A stretch of DNA of 64,000 bases from Berberis thunbergii (GCA_003290165.1 QNQO01001850.1:124001-188000), one strand, 5' to 3'; shown: positions 12,420 through 25,018, numbered from the stretch's first letter. A program made the numbers and translations. Notes: a model not told the origin generated them from the letters alone.

Positions 12420-13597
12420 TGAGTGCCACCTATGGGCGAATTTGATTAGAGCATTCTAGTGATTTCTTGCCTCCTGCAGATGGTGATTCAAGCCAAAAGG
12501 CTTGTGTTTTGTATACCCTTTACTGCTTTTCTTCTAGAATTCTTCTTTTGCTCTGTATTTGATGAAATTCTTCCTTTTGCAAGGAGTTTTTGCTTGTTTA
12601 TGATGTTATTTGGGTGTTTGGGCATCTGTAAAACATGTTCAACTGTTGGAGTTTACATGTCTACATTTTGATTTCGAGAGGAGTTTATTCGAAGTTTACT
12701 GTTTTGATATAGTAGAGGGTCTTTCCTCAAAAGGTTTGATCTTTGCAAGAAAGAGATTATACTTGTTTGTGTTTAGTGTTTAAAAGTTATTGTCATTCTT
12801 AAATCTCAATTGTTTGTTCAAGAAATTGTCCATAGATTAGCAAACCAAGTGTCCATAATGAAAATAACTAGGAGAAGTTGAATCGTGCTCTTCTTCATAG
12901 ACCAGCAAACCAAGGTTAATTGTCATTCTTAAATCTCAATTGTTTGTTCAAGAAATTTGATTTCTCAAAAAAAAAAAAAATTTGTTAAAAATTTCTAACT
13001 CTTTTAAGATATTTTCATTATTCAAGGCATTTGCTTGGGGAAGATCTTGGGCCACTTAATGTGAAAGAGTCGCAAAATCTGGAGAAACAACTTGAAGGTG
13101 CTTTACAATCTTATCAACAAGTTACTTGAAATATCAACAAGTTTGCGCTACTTGTTATGATATATAATATGAATTCATTAGATAGCACGAGTGCTCAATT
13201 GTTTATTTCATAATCTTTTTGCAGCACAAAGTGATCTGCCATTGTGTCTAAACCCAGTAATAAACAAAGGCATATGGAAAACACATGCCAATCTTATTAT
13301 ATGCATCAAAATGGAGTCATTTAGTACTTAAGAAATAATTTACTTTATAATCTGACCAACCAAAAAACTGTTTGTTTAAATTCTGACCATGAAAATGAAA
13401 CATTCTTTTGTACATTTCGGGGTGTACTGGATCCAACTTTGGTCCAAAGGGAACCGATGCTTTGGTTCCTCCCATAGAGCGATTTTATTCCAAGTGCTTG
13501 CTACCTTGTTTAGATTCTTGGTCACATGCATTTTATTAGTATTCGACTTCCTCGTAATGTTGTCATTGTTACTCTCTAATCCATAGTTATGTATATT
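12420..13597. other. Non-coding stretch, possible intron
   Basis: No gene was recognised. It begins with TGAGTGCC, the right-hand part of the interrupted splice donor. A ~40-bp direct repeat (ATTGTCATTCTTAAATCTCA...) occurs at about 12786-12825 and 12919-12958. The rest is AT-rich with short unremarkable ORFs. Confidence 0.45.
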
Positions 13598-15432
13598 CAC
13601 TACAAAAAAAAAGACGTTTCAGCAACGGCTAAAAACCGTTGCTAATTGGTAAAAAACCGTCGCTACAATGATTTAGCCATGGCACAAAAACCGTCGCTAG
13701 TTTAATCGTCGCTATTTGAATCAGCAATGGTAAACTATCCCGTCACTAATTAGCCACGGCAAAAAAACCGTGGCTAACTCAAAAAATTCCGTCGCTAAAG
13801 CTGCTGAAAATTTCAACGAAAATTCTCACTAATTGTAAGATAGCGACGGTTTTGCTAAATAGAGACGATTTTTTGCCATCGCTATTTAGTGATCGTTTTT
13901 TTCCCGTAGCTATTTAGTGACGGTTTTTGCTAAATAGCGATGGTTTTTTTGCCGTCGCTATTTAGCGACCTTTTTTGTACCGGGGCTATTTAGTGATGGT
14001 TTTTGCTAAATAGCGACGGTTTTTTTGCCGTCGCTATTTAGCGACCATTTTTTTGCAGTCGCTAAGGCAATATAGCAACAGTTTTTTTCCTTGGCTATTT
14101 AGCGACGGTTTTTTGCCGTCGCTAAATTGCAAATCTAATTGACAACACAGCCACGGTATTTGCCATAGCTATTTAGGGACAACTTTGTTGCAAATCATAT
14201 TGACAAATGAAATTTACAAATTATAATTCATTTTTTATAATGAAATTAGCTATTAATGATTGTCCATTTTGAAAATTAATATCAACTACCAGAACTAAAC
14301 TTAATTGATCAAAATTAGAACAAAATTACATAGTCTCTAGAACATCATACAAAAATTTTAAAAAAATTTACAAAGAATCCATACAAAAATGACAAAAAAA
14401 ACCAACAAATTTTTTTTTTCGATCTATAGAATATCTGAGATCATAGATCTCCGCGATCCAAGATTTCAGATCTCCGAGATCCAAAATCTCAGATCTCCGA
14501 GAGAGAGGCGGCGGAGGAAGGGAGGGGAGAGAGAGGCGGCCGGGATTGATGTCGAGGGAGGCGGCCGGGATCGATGTCGAGGGTGGCAGCCGGGATCGGT
14601 GTCGAGGAAGCGGCGGACTTCTCTTCTGTGGGTTTCTTTTCTGGAGGTTGAGAGAAAATTTTTTGTTGTGAGAAATTTTTTGTTTAAGTTGGTTTGTAGA
14701 AAAAATTAAAATTTATATAGAGAAAGGTAATTGAAGGGGATTGCTTGTGTTAGTTTCACGTGGATCGATGACGTGGTTTGGTTTAGTGCGTTGGATTTAG
14801 CTAAATTTTTGGGTGTTATTGACGGTTGAGATGATGTTTCATGCAGATCGGTGATATTTTTTTTAAACTATTAGCGACGATTTTTTGCCGTCACTAATAT
14901 AAAAAATCAAAAACCAATTAGCCACGGCAAATTGCCGTAGCTAATCTTTTTAGTGTTTAATTTTTTTTAAAACCAATTAGCGACGATTTTTTGTCGTTGC
15001 TAATATAAAAAATAAAAACCAATTAGCCACGGTAAATTGTCGTAGCTAATCTCTTTAGTGTTTTATTTTTATTTTATTTTAAAAACCAATTAGCGTCGGT
15101 TTTTTGCCGTCGCTAATATAAAAAATCAAAAACCAATAAGCCACAGTTTGTTGCCATCACTAATAAAAAAAATCAAAAACCAATTAGCCACGGTAAATTG
15201 TCGTAGCCAATCTCTTTAGTGTTTTATTTTTATTTTTATTTTAAACCAATTAGTCTTTGATCTGATCTTCTTTAATCTTCTTATATCTTCTTTGATCTGA
15301 TCTTCTTTGATATTCCTTCATCTCATCTTCTTTGATCTGATCTGATCTGATCTTCTTTGATCTGATATGATATTCTTTGATCTTTTTTTATCTGATCTGA
15401 TCTTCTTTGATCTGATCTAATCTTCTTTGATC

Positions 15433-15487
<55 letters not shown>

Positions 15488-15829
15488 CAATTAGCCACGG
15501 TAAATTGTCGTAGCTAAACTCTTTAGTGTTTAGTTTAAAAAAAAAAACCAATTAGCCACGGTTTTTTGCCTTCACTAATAAAAAAAATAAAAAACCAATT
15601 ATTTTTATTTGTAAATCTTAGCGACGGCTAAATTACCGTTGCTAATACAAGAATTGGCGACGGTTTTAAGCCGTCGCTAAATATTTTGCGATGGATTTTT
15701 ATCATTATGGGTTGAAATAGTATTGAAAGCAATTAGCGACGGTTTTTTGCCATCGCTAATCGTATAATTAGCGACGGTATGAAAAAAAGTCACTAGTTTC
15801 CGTAGCTATTAAAGCTTTTTTTTGTAGTG
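13598..15829. mobile_element. Complete non-autonomous CACTA (En/Spm) element
   Basis: It starts CACTACAAAAAAA at 13598 and ends in the complement TTTTTTTTGTAGTG at 15829. It is flanked on both sides by ATT (13595-13597 and 15830-15832), the 3-bp target duplication expected of CACTA elements. Subterminal zones of about 600 bp (left) and 950 bp (right) are filled with TTAGCGACGG / CCGTCGCTAA units in both orientations, which in this superfamily act as transposase binding sites. The interior has no transposase. It has one GA-rich 106-codon ORF (14389-14709) of no recognisable family, a GATCTGATCTTCTTT minisatellite (15250-15430) and a (TA)n run (15437-15483). Confidence 0.92.
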
Positions 15830-15920
15830 ATTGTTCAATAAGATTATGACACGCGAAGGCACTTAGTTTCAATTTCGTGTGCCACTTTACACAAAAAATA
15901 AATAAAATAGAATAGTTACT

Positions 15921-16804
15921 GTTGGAAATATGGTTTTTTAAATAAAAGAAAATGGGTGTTTAACAGGTTTCGATCACTGGATCTCTCTCTCTAATATTAG
16001 TCTAATATCTACTATACAACTCTTTGTGGTAGAGTTTATAAGGAGATTGTTGGGACTTGGGCTTGGACCCTTGGGGTACCACACTTTTGTGAGGAGGGGA
16101 GAGATATACTCTCACGCCCGCCGCCGCCGCCGTCCCTCCATCCATCTGGTCGGGTCATTAAGAGAGCAACCCATTCTTTTTGCTACAAATTTATTTTCAT
16201 TAAATAAATTTTGAATCTCTAAAAAAGGAATGAATCTAGACAGAATTTTGTACATGAATCTAGTCGTCTTCCTATTTCCATGTTTCCCACGTTTTTCTTA
16301 AATGCAATTACGTTTAGATTTTCCCCACGTTTTCCATGCATTTGTTATGCCAATGAACCTAGCCGAGTTCCTTGTTTATCAACGCATCAATCCGGATTTT
16401 TGTTTTTGAACGACTCTATATTTTCACTATATATACAACACAAAAATTATAGTTTTAGATATGAAGAAAAACACACAGTTTTCTAGCAAATAAAAGTATT
16501 TCGTTTTGCAAAGAAGTGATTTTTAGTTTTGCAATTTATATTGTATTGGTGATTCCGAGCATACAAGAGTTTAAGGATAGTATTCCGTTCATCAACTGTG
16601 CAATTGTTGAACGAGACAGAGAAGATTCTGGGCGGTTTTATCCTGGGGACAGCGGGGCTAATACACTGCTTGCACGATCTTGGGAAAAGCCGTGAAACAT
16701 CTTAAAGAGAGTGACCTAGTCCGCGACTCAACCCAAGAACAATTGGTACCTTCGTTCCTATCTTTTAGTCTGAAATTTTTTTTACAGCATTGACAACAAT
16801 ATCT
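15921..16804 (+). repeat. Possible solo LTR
   Basis: It begins TGTTGGAAATATGG and ends somewhere in the AACA-containing stretch near 16795-16810. It contains features common in plant copia LTRs: a GCC microsatellite (16118-16132), a TATATATA-like promoter zone near 16430 followed by an AAACACACA leader, and a G-rich TTCTGGGCGGTTTTATCCTGG segment near 16630. No internal domain, primer site or partner LTR was found nearby. The exact ends and a clean target duplication are not resolved (TTAC occurs on both sides if the end is near 16810). Confidence 0.4.
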
Positions 16805-16810
16805 AACAGA

Positions 16811-18817
16811 TCATTACTTGCGGAAAAATTGCTACTGCCAAAGGAAAAGGTAGAAGATTCTGGTGAGTGATAGGTGCTCTGTTACTATAGCAGAGCAGTG
16901 CTCTGTTTGCTTGGTTTGGTGTTGCAGAAATAGGTCTTGCCTTGTTTGTATGATGTGTGGATTTGAATACTAGTTTTTCAACAAACAGGTATGTTAGGGG
17001 TGAATTTATTTAGTAGGTTGATTTGCTTTTGGAGCTTGAATTATCCAGAGATTTCCTTTGTTTTCAAAGAATGTTTGCTTACATTAGTATGTTTATTTGC
17101 ATTTGCATAAAGATTCGGATTTGATTTTTTGCATTTGGTATTGATCGTCTGCTTAATGTTTGGGTGAAACTTATGCATTATGTTTGCATATTGGTTTTGC
17201 TCGAGTAAAACATCTAATACATTATACTAGCAAACATGGTCAGTATATGGGTTTTCAAAATACTTGGGAATGTCTTACTGTGACATTTTAGCTGCTACTC
17301 CATATAATCAGTCACAACAGTTACTAGTTAGTGATGGACCGCAGTGACATCCTTGGTTAGTGTAGATGCCACTTAAAAGTGTGGTCCTACAAAAGATTGT
17401 TGGTGGGTGCTTATAAATGGCATGGGAGCAGCAAGGAGTTCACCAAGTTCGACCTGCCTATTTTTTCTTTGTTGTGTTGTGCTTTAGAGTTTGGACTTTG
17501 GCTTAGTGATCTCTCTTGTTTGTTTCATTTCTCCATTGAAAGACAAAGAAAACAAACAGCGTGAATTGAAAATACATTAAAGAACCCCCAACACTTCATT
17601 ACTTTGGTCTTTTGTCTAATCGGTTTTGGTTGAGAAAGGTAATGAGTCATGACTCATCATCTTGTATGTTCTTCTTTCTTTAGTCGACCTTCATTTGCAT
17701 CTCTTTCTATTCTTGTATAACTTCTTCTTGCTGGGATTCTTCCTTTTCTAGATCTTTTGCATTGAAAATATCATATAGGAGAGGAATTGGAGGATTGGAT
17801 GGTAGAGGTCTCGTTGAAGCATTTTTGAATTAGATAAAGGTAAACTAATCTTTTTCTCTTGTATGGTCTCTTCGACTATGTACATGTATGTTTCAGGAAT
17901 GGATGGAAGCACTATGGAACTAATATGTTTCCACCTGGTTACAACCGTTTTTAGTAATTTTCATATAGACTTCCCCAAGTTGATATTATGATTCAAAATT
18001 TCAAGTATCATATATCCTAGTTTTTAGTAATTATTCTACTTCCCTCAGTAGTGACTAGTTATTGTGCTTCAGACATACAGTCAGATTTTTCATTTTGGAA
18101 TTGGGGTGGTGATGATCAAATTCTATGCAGTTTAACAGGACATGAATCATTGAAGTCCACCAAAATTAATTATTGATGGCTTCTTTTCTTCTTCCTTTTT
18201 TCCTCCTAGAAAAGAGGAATATAGTGATACATTATCAATTGGACAGAATGGCGCGTTCATAAAAAAGTACTTATTTTATGCATGGAGAATGAAATTTAGT
18301 ACAACATCCAAATCCTATTAGTCCATTTTGAATCAAATGAATAGTAGACATGTAGAGATCGTGTAGTACGTGGTATTTTACAGTAATATTTAGGGGATCT
18401 ATTTTTGTTAATAGTGAAGTGGCCAATTAATTTAGTTGTTGATTTCAACTGAAGAGTTTATCGACAATCTTAATTTGCATTAAAATGTCTATCTATAAAG
18501 GCATGTCATACTTTTTCCTAAACAATCACTTGAATCCCTTTAGTGAAGGGGAAAAAAGGAAAGTAAAAAGAGGCAATTGCATCATCCTGGAAAAGTTAAA
18601 TGCCACATATTAGATGATTAGAGGTACTAACAAGATAAAATATATGATGGACTCAGCTTTTCTTTAGCAATTTGGATTTGAGGGTTGAGAGTCCACTTAG
18701 CCGAAAGCATCCCTTATTAGAAAATCTTTCTACTTGTTTAGCTTTTGGTGATAAGATTGTTTACAATAGTTCTTTGCATGGTTGATCTATTGAATATGCA
18801 AATTCTCCTAACACAGG
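16811..18817. other. Non-coding stretch upstream of the PILS pseudogene
   Basis: AT-rich. A GATTCTG/GTGAGTG donor-like junction at about 16862 and an AACACAG/GAAGGG acceptor-like junction at about 18817 could bound a 5' UTR intron of the PILS pseudogene. No coding exon was recognised between them. Confidence 0.35.
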
Positions 18818-19304
18818 AAGGGTAGCAGGAGTAGGAGCACGCCAATATTTGTGAAAAATGAAGGTTTTTCAACTATTTTTGGCTGCATCAATACCAGTTA
18901 TCAAAGTGATTCTTGTGACTCTTGTTGGATCCTTTATCGCCCTTGATTGCATTAACATCTTACCTCCAGAAGCAAGGAAGTACATGAATCATGTAAGTTA
19001 TAATACTTTTAGCTTTACTATGTTGACTGAAAATTGTATATCAAGGAGATTAACATATGTTTGTATGACACTCAAAAAAATGAAGAGCAATCATCCAAAG
19101 GAACCTCTTTTTTTTACCTTTTGATATCTCTATCACTAGTTTGCACTTTGGGTGTTTGTTTCAAAAGTGTTTTTTTTTTCTTTTTCTAAGAAAATTTATT
19201 AAAGATAGGAAAAGAGAATAACGAACATGAATTTGCGGAGGACCCAAAAAAATAGCTTTTCAGTGTGGAAGAATTAATTTGATTCAACACCAAGGGGTGG
19301 TATG

Positions 19305-19847
19305 TGTGAAATAGGAAACATACCTGTTTTGTGAAACAGGAAACTGTTTCACAAACAGGAACAGGAAACTGTTTTCTGGAAACAGGAAACGTGTTTGAAA
19401 CAGGAAACAAATTCTGAAAACAGCAATTGTGAAAACTGAAAACTGTTTGGACTCCTGTTTGAAACAGGAAACTGTTTGGACTTCTATTTGAAACAGGAAA
19501 CAGGAAACAAGACACTATATATACTAGGAACTATAGCTGTTTTTTATATGTAGAAAAACTGTGAAGCACAGGGAATAGAGAAAGACAATTGATGAAATTG
19601 TTTCATCTCTTGTTGAGAGATTGTGTGAGAATTGTCATCTTCTTGTACCTTGTTCTTGAATATAGTGAAATCACCTCACCGTGGACGTAGGCAATTGCTG
19701 AACCACATAAACCTTGTGTCTCTTGTGGTATGTTCCTAATTTTCTCTAATTTCTTTCATTGCTAGTTGCTCTATTTAATTGATTGGATCCTTGTGGTACT
19801 TGTGTGCAATTGTTGGTGTCTACCCGCTTCTGCAATAAGGCGTAACA
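19305..19847 (+). repeat. 5' LTR of Copia copy 2
   Basis: 543 bp. The first 200 bp are an array of GAAACAGGAAAC-type units. Relative to the 3' LTR it has about 25 extra bases in this array. A TATATATA box lies near 19515, followed by the transcribed leader. Confidence 0.92.
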
Positions 19848-19849
19848 AT

Positions 19850-19861
19850 TGGTATCAGAGC
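19850..19861 (+). other. Primer-binding site of Copia copy 2
   Basis: TGGTATCAGAGC, matching the 3' end of initiator tRNA-Met, two bases after the 5' LTR. Confidence 0.93.
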
Positions 19862-19973
19862 ACTAAGGGAAATTGATCTTGAATTGTTCTACTCAAGATT
19901 GTGAAGGTTCAAAAGTGCTAGGATTTGTTTGTGCACAAGTTGTTTGAAAAAAAAAAAACCGTAGTGAAGCTTC

Positions 19974-21329
19974 TTGTCTAGAAAGTCACAGGTTTTGTTT
20001 GCAATGGCATCCAAGGTGAGCAAGGCACATGTGGGGAAGTATGAAATCGAGAAATTTAATGTTAAAAACGATTTCGGATATTGGAGAATACAAATGAGAA
20101 ATTTGCTTATTTCTCAGAAATTACACAAGGCATTACTAGGGAAGGATAAAAAGGCTGAAACCATGTCAGATGATGAATGGGAAGAATTGGATTTGGAGGC
20201 GCGTGCTGCTATTTGCTTGTGTCTAGATAAAGACATAGTTTTTCTAGTTAATGAAGAGACTACGGCAGCTGATGTTTGGTTGAAGCTTGAGTCACAGTTT
20301 ATCACTAAGACATTATCAAACAGGTTATATTTGAAAACCCAATTGTACAGACTAGCAATGGATGAGGGCACTCCAATTGGTGATCATATCGCCAAGTTTA
20401 CACGGATTATCTCAAATTTGAGAGATGTGGATGTGAAGATTGAGGATGAAGACCAAGCAATTATATTGCTTTACTCCTTGCCACAGTCATATGAAAATCT
20501 TGTACAAACAATTTTGTTTGGGAAAGATGAACTTACATTTGATGAAACTACCGGTGCACTCTTGTCCAATGAAATTCGGAAGAAAACTTCATCAAATTGT
20601 AGTGGGAAAGATCAAGCTGAAGGGTTGGTTGTTAGAGGAAGGTCTCAAATGAAATCATCTTCAAAGAGTGGAAAATCTAGATCAAAGTCTAGAGGTCCAC
20701 AATGTCACAAATGTAGAGAGTGGGGGCATATTAGAAAAATTTGTCCAAATCAAGGTAAGAGTAATCATGATAATAGTTGGAAGGGCAAGAAAAAGCAAGA
20801 TAAGGGTGATACTAGTGAAGCAAGTTATGCATCTAGTACGGAAAAGGATGAAAAATGTTATTCAACTGCGGGTGAAAAAACAGAAATCTCTGGGAGATGG
20901 ATCTTTGACTCTGGGTGTTCTTACCATATGTGCCCAAACAGGGAGTGGTTCACTACCTATGAGCACATTGATGGTGGTACTATTTTGATGGGTAATGATT
21001 ACGCTTGCAAGACAGTTGGAATTGGAACAATGAGGATTAAGATGTATGATGGTGTTGTGAGAATCTTAACTGATGTGAGGCATGTCCCAGCCTTGAAAAA
21101 GAACCTTATCTCGCTTGGTGTTTTAGACTCCAATGGTTGTAAGTTTACAGCGGTAGGTGGAGTTTTAAAGGTTGTCCGTGGGTCTTTGGTTGTCATGAAA
21201 GGGATCAAACAAGGTAACTTGTACACCTTGATGGGTAACACGATAACAGGAAATGTGGCAGTGGGAACTTCTTCATCGGAAAGCACTAGGTTATGGCACA
21301 TGCGACTTGGGCATATGACAGAAAAATGA
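19974..21329 (+). pseudogene. Copia Gag-protease (copy 2), truncated by a stop
   Basis: 451 codons. The Met at 20004 (Met-Ala-Ser-Lys-Val) is the more natural start because the Gag_pre/UBN2 region follows directly. The UBN2-type Gag occupies roughly residues 20-220. The zinc knuckle CHKCREWGHIRKIC is near residue 243. The protease active site is in WIFDSGCSYHMC near residue 310, with Asp-Ser-Gly intact. The GAG-pre-integrase motif RLWHMRLGHM lies at the end. Translation stops at TGA 21327-21329, where copy 1 has an extra A and stays open. Gag and protease could therefore still be made, but not the rest. Confidence 0.9.
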
Positions 21330-24024
21330 TTGTCTCTACTGAGCAAGCAAGGGTTACTGAAGGGTATGCAGAAACCGACTATGGGGTTTTGCGAGCATTG
21401 TGTATATGGAAAACAATGCAGGGTAAAATTCAGTACAAGCAAGCACAGGAGCAGAGGTATTCTAGACTATGTGCATACAGATGTGTGGGGGACCAGCGAA
21501 GGTCACCTCTAAGGGAGGTTCCAGGTACTTTGTCTCCTTCATTGATGATTATTCCCGTTACACATGGGTATATTTTTTGAAGTCCAAGAATGAAGTATTT
21601 TAGACATTTAAAAGGTGGAGAGCAATGGTTGAGAATAGAACTGGAAGAAAGGTGAAGACTTTGAGGTCTGATAATGGTACCGAGTATACTGAGGGTACTT
21701 TCAAACAGTTTTGTGATCAGGAAGGAATTGTTCGACATTGGACTGTTAGAGACATGCCACAACAAAATGGAGTTACTGAGAGATTGAACCGTACTATGCT
21801 TGAAAGAGCTAGGTGTATGCTCTCCAATGCTAATCTTGGCAGAGAATGGTGGGCTGAATCAATAGCCTCCGCGTGTTTCTTGATTAATAGATCGCCACAT
21901 TCTACATTAGGCTGCAAAACACCTTATGAGGTGTGGTCAGGTGAACATGATGATTACAGTGTACTGAAAGTTTTCGGTTGTATTGCCTACTACCATGTGA
22001 AAGAAAATAAGCTTGATGCTAGGGCTAAGAAGGCCATTTTCTTGGGGTATGCAAAAGGCGTGAAGGGTTATCATCTATGGTGTTTAGAGGATAATAAATT
22101 TGTGATCAGTCGAGATGTTACATTTGATGAGAATTCCTTGTTAGCTTGTACTAAAGCTAAGGAGTTGGTTGATAGTGGTGGTGAATCTAGTAACACTTAG
22201 AAAGTGGAAGTTGAAGCGTCTGTGGATGCCTCAGATGAACAAGTGGTTGAAGTAGGCACACATGATCTGAATTATGAGCCTGAAGACCATGGGGAACAAC
22301 AACCAGTTGAAGATAATCAATCCCAGCAGCAACCTTTGGCCTTAACTAGGTCAAAACGATCGGTTAAGCAAGTTCAAAAATTTGGCTTTGAAGAACCATT
22401 GAAGCACTATGGTCAATTGAATACAGTTGATTTGGTTGCATATGCACTCTATGTGGAAGATGATGAGCCAACTACTTACAAGCAGGTCGCGCGTCATTCA
22501 GATAGTCAGAGTTGGTTAGTAGATATGCAGGGTGAGATGGAGTCTCTCCAGAAGAACCATACTTGGGATCTAGTGTCGTTGCCTAATGGAAGGAAGGCAA
22601 TTGGCTGCAAGTGGGTGTTTAAGAAGAAACATGCTACTCTAGAGTTTGGTACTCAGTTTAAGGCAAGATTAGTAGCTAAGGGTTTTGCTCAGAGGGAAGG
22701 CGTTGACTACAATGAGATATTTTCGTCTGTGGTAAAACATACTTCTATACGCGTATTGTTGAGCTTGGTAGCTCATGGTGACCTTGAGCTTGAACAACTT
22801 GATGTGAAAACAACTTTCTTGCATGGGGACTTAGAAGAGGAAATTTATATGCATCAGCCTGAAGGTTTTAAGGTTGTTGGAAAAGAAGACCATGTTTGTC
22901 GTTTGAGGAGATCACTTTATGGGTTAAAGCAGTCACCTAGGCAGTAATACAAACGGTTTGACACTTTTATGTTGAAACATGGGTTTACACGAAGTAAGTA
23001 TGATTGTTGTGTTTACTTGAAAAAACTTCGTATTGGCGATTTTATTTATCTTTTACTCTATGTTGACGATATGCTCATTGCTTGTAAGAGTATGGTGGAG
23101 ATAAATAAATTGAAGTCTCAACTTGCTTCTGAGTTTGAGATGAAGGATATGGGTGTTGCAAGGAAAATACTTGGTATGGAAATAAGAAGAGAAAGGGAGA
23201 ATAAAAAATTATTTCTTTCACAGAAGGGGTACCTTGAGAAGGTCATATCACGGTTTGGCATGGAAAACGCAAAGTTGGTTATTACTCCTTTGGCTTCACA
23301 TTTTAGACTTTCTCGAAAGTTATCTCCAGTCACAGTGGAAGAAAAGGAATACATGTCGCATGTTCGTTGCTCTAGTGCAGTTGGCAGTTTAATGTATGCT
23401 ATGGTGTGTACACGCCTTGACATTTCACAGGCTGTTAGTGTTGTGAGCAGGTATATGGAAAACCCTGGGAAGAAACATTGGGAGGCATTGAAATGGATGC
23501 TTAGGTACTTAAAAGGTACCTTGGATGTGGGTTTTGACTTCGGTGGAGATTCATGTCAGGTTCGTGGGTTTGTTGATTCTGATTATGCTGGTGATCTAGA
23601 TAGACGAAGATCTACTACTGGTTACGTATTTCAGATATACGGTGCTCCGATTAGTTGGAGATCTATGCTTCAGGATACAGTGGCTCTCTCTACTACAGAG
23701 GCAGAGTATATGGCATTGACAGAATGTGTAAAAGAAGCATTGTGGCTTCAAGGTCTTGTAAATGACTTGGGTGTGGAACAAGATAGTGTTGAGGTTCTCT
23801 GTGACAGTCAGAGTGCCATCCACTTGGCTAAAAATCAGGTTCATCACGCAAGGACTAAGCATATTGACGTCCGATATCACTTTGTTCGAGATGTAATTAA
23901 GGATGGTGATGTGTCTTTGGTGAAAGTACACACAAAAGACAACTCTGCTGATATATTGACAAAGGTTGTTCCTGGAGTTAAGTTCCAACATTGTTTGGAC
24001 TTACTCCACATTGACTCATGTTGA
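21330..24024 (+). pseudogene. Copia integrase-RT-RNase H (copy 2), interrupted
   Basis: The integrase core has the Asp-Asn-Gly box near 21668, PQQNG near 21757, and the Glu of the next box reading VTERLN. The RT has QLDVKTTFLHGDLEEEIY near 22795 and YVDDM near 23060. RNase H (FVDSDYAGDLDRRRSTTGY near 23575, then TEAEYMA) is followed by the conserved C-terminal KHIDVRYHF block. Breaks are an extra base near 21491, TAG at 21601, TAG at 22198 and TAA at 22945. The segment from 22969 to 24024 is open for 351 codons and holds an intact RT C-terminus and RNase H. A 34-bp GC-rich insertion follows the stop (about 24025-24062) and is absent from copy 1. Confidence 0.9.
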
Positions 24025-24164
24025 TTGAGGGCCCTTTGGGGCGTTGCCCTTCGGGGCGGTTTCGTGAGGTGACAAAGCTATGGTTGAGTGTTGATCAGTT
24101 TATTATTTTGCCTTGTTTTGGCTCATTTTTTTCTTTAAAAAAAAAATTCGTTGAGGTGGAGAAT

Positions 24165-24682
24165 TGTGAAATAGGAAACATACCTGTTTTGTGAAACAGG
24201 AAACTATTTTCTGGAAACAGAAAACGTGTTTGAAACAGGAAACAAATTTCGAAAACAACAATTGTGAAAACTGAAAACTGTTTGGACTCCTGTTTGAAAC
24301 AGGAAACTGTTTGGACTTCTATTTGAAACATGAAACAGGAAACAATACACTATATATACTAGGAACTATAGCTGTTTTTTATATGTAGAAAAACTGTGAA
24401 GCACAGGGAATAGAGAAAGACAATTGCTGAAATTGTTTCATCTCTTGTTGAGAGATTGTGTGAGAATTGTCATCTTCTTGTACCTTGTTATTGAATATAG
24501 TGAAATCACCTCACCGTGGACGTAGGCAATTGCTGAACCACGTAAACCTTGTGTCTCTTGTGGTATGTTTTTAATTTTCTCTAATTTCTTTCATTGCTAG
24601 TTGCTCTATTTAATTGATTGGATCCTTGTGGTACTTGTGTACAATTGTTGGTGTCGACCCGCTTCCGCAATAAGGCGCAACA
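24165..24682 (+). repeat. 3' LTR of Copia copy 2
   Basis: 518 bp, TG...CA, preceded by the polypurine tract. It matches 19305-19847 apart from the missing ~25-bp GAAACAGG block and scattered substitutions. Confidence 0.92.
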
Positions 24683-24687
24683 ATATG

Positions 24688-25018
24688 GTATTATGTGGTG
24701 GCGCTACTGGAGTAAACTCTAACACACAGAGCGAGAGAACCATAGACACCTCCACCACCACCACCATCGATGGCGTAGTCTAACCTCCAATGTCGGATAG
24801 GTTCCGGTGAATTCACCGGAACACGGTTGAATTCCGGCAACTCTTTCAAACCCAACAAGTTTCTATTGCTTCATCAAGTTTCTATTTTTCTACTTTTTTT
24901 TTTTTGAAAATTCTTGAAGTTCTTTGAACACCAAAGTTGACAACTTTATGTTCCATTTTCCTTTGGATTCTTGAACATTGTTAACATTTTGTATGTATGG
25001 GATGATGGGTACATGCAG
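24688..25018 (+). other. Remainder of PILS pseudogene intron 1
   Basis: No gene was recognised. It contains a (CCA)n stretch near 24763 and short TTC/T runs, and ends in the acceptor ACATGCAG at 25018. Confidence 0.5.

Larger units (their letters stand above)
19305..24682 (+). mobile_element. Complete Ty1/copia retrotransposon, copy 2 (Tork/Tnt1-like)
   Basis: The 5' LTR is 19305-19847 and the 3' LTR 24165-24682, both TGTGAAATAGG...CAACA. The primer site TGGTATCAGAGC starts at 19850, and the polypurine tract GAGGTGGAGAAT ends at 24164. The flanks are GTATG (19300-19304) and ATATG (24683-24687), a 5-bp target duplication with one change. Domain order is gag, protease, integrase, RT, RNase H. 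The element lies in intron 1 of the PILS pseudogene in the same orientation. It is about 95% or more similar to the copy at 1-3128 by eye. Confidence 0.95.

Noticed and set aside
14389..14709. 106-codon ORF inside the CACTA element
   Set aside because: Low-complexity Arg/Gly-rich reading of a GA-rich tract. No transposase motif, so not called as a gene.
15437..15483. (TA)n run
   Set aside because: Ordinary microsatellite within the CACTA element.
13598..15829. Regularly spaced palindromes that superficially resemble a CRISPR array
   Set aside because: Unit spacing and spacers are irregular, units occur in both orientations, and the block has exact CACTA ends with a 3-bp target duplication in plant DNA.
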